Shown: positions 14,193 through 14,222 of the stretch, piece after piece
How the letters are laid out: each line of letters starts with the position of its first letter
Numbering within the stretch: position 1 is the first letter of the stretch
Origin: Bacteroidales bacterium Bact_20
GTDB lineage: Bacteria > Bacteroidota > Bacteroidia > Bacteroidales > DTU049
Reading direction: 5' to 3'
Length of the DNA: 14,222 nucleotides
Assembly (NCBI GenBank): GCA_001603615.1
Contig: LUZL01000121.1
Coordinates: 1-14,222, forward strand
Program-made: the position numbers and the translations under genes
Notes under the pieces: model-generated
Told to the model about the DNA's origin: nothing
Seen by the model: only the letters and a program-made list of their open reading frames with translations
Databases searched by the model: none

Positions 14193-14222
14193 GAAACTGC
14201 AATATTTATTTTTAGTAGTTTC
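14193..14222. repeat. Inverted repeat GAAACT ... AGTTTC at the window edge
   Basis: GAAACT (14193-14198) is complementary to AGTTTC (14217-14222), with GC and GT inside extending pairing through a G-U. The loop is AT-rich, about 14 nt. The repeat touches the last base, so its true extent and any T-run beyond are unseen. It could be the terminator of a gene beyond the window. Confidence 0.3.

Noticed and set aside
1..14222. CRISPR array, transposon, prophage, defence island, tRNA or rRNA
   Set aside because: No regularly spaced direct repeats, transposase, integrase, phage structural gene, terminal inverted repeats or cloverleaf were seen.

Overview
The window is strongly AT-rich and its coding capacity is ordinary bacterial housekeeping. 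The gene content points to Bacteroidota, probably a low-GC member of the Bacteroidales or a relative. Four things support this: an Mrp-type ATPase that lacks the usual CxxC pair and sits directly upstream of a stand-alone Nfu domain, a two-subunit B12-dependent methylmalonyl-CoA mutase, an outer-membrane beta-barrel protein with a GIN-like (DUF2807-like) head, and a membrane-anchored coiled-coil protein of a type I know from this phylum. Starts lack obvious Shine-Dalgarno sequences, and several genes carry a TAnnTTTG element of the Bacteroidota -7 type just upstream. This is inference from gene content; no rRNA or other marker is present.

Layout. Bases 1-2388 are on the plus strand: the 3' part of mrp, a small nfu-type gene (Fe-S cluster delivery), and a MurD-family ligase. 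Bases 2389-2874 are a gene-free junction between convergent transcripts, with several AT-rich inverted repeats. From 14033 down to 2875 all nine genes are on the minus strand. In transcription order they are rmlA, a nucleotide-sugar SDR enzyme, a coiled-coil membrane protein, comF, rsgA, a GIN-head outer-membrane barrel protein, a class-B J-domain co-chaperone, mutA and mutB. Gaps are 23 to 115 nt. Perfect TAnnTTTG elements before rmlA, before the coiled-coil gene and before mutA suggest the run is divided into at least three overlapping transcription units. The region 14034-14222 holds the rmlA promoter candidate and a partial inverted repeat at the window edge.

How the genes work together. 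mrp and nfu form an Fe-S assembly pair. mutA and mutB encode the two subunits of one enzyme interconverting succinyl-CoA and methylmalonyl-CoA, the core of propionate metabolism in this phylum. rmlA and the SDR gene make activated sugars for surface glycans. The rest (rsgA, comF, J-protein, coiled-coil protein, barrel protein) look like neighbours rather than one pathway.

I found no CRISPR array, transposon, phage gene, toxin-antitoxin pair, tRNA or rRNA, and no convincing new multi-gene system. The best leads are the MurD-family protein, whose glutamate-pocket motifs differ from ordinary MurD and which sits outside a division/cell-wall cluster, an RsgA with an altered G4 motif, and the structured 486-base junction.
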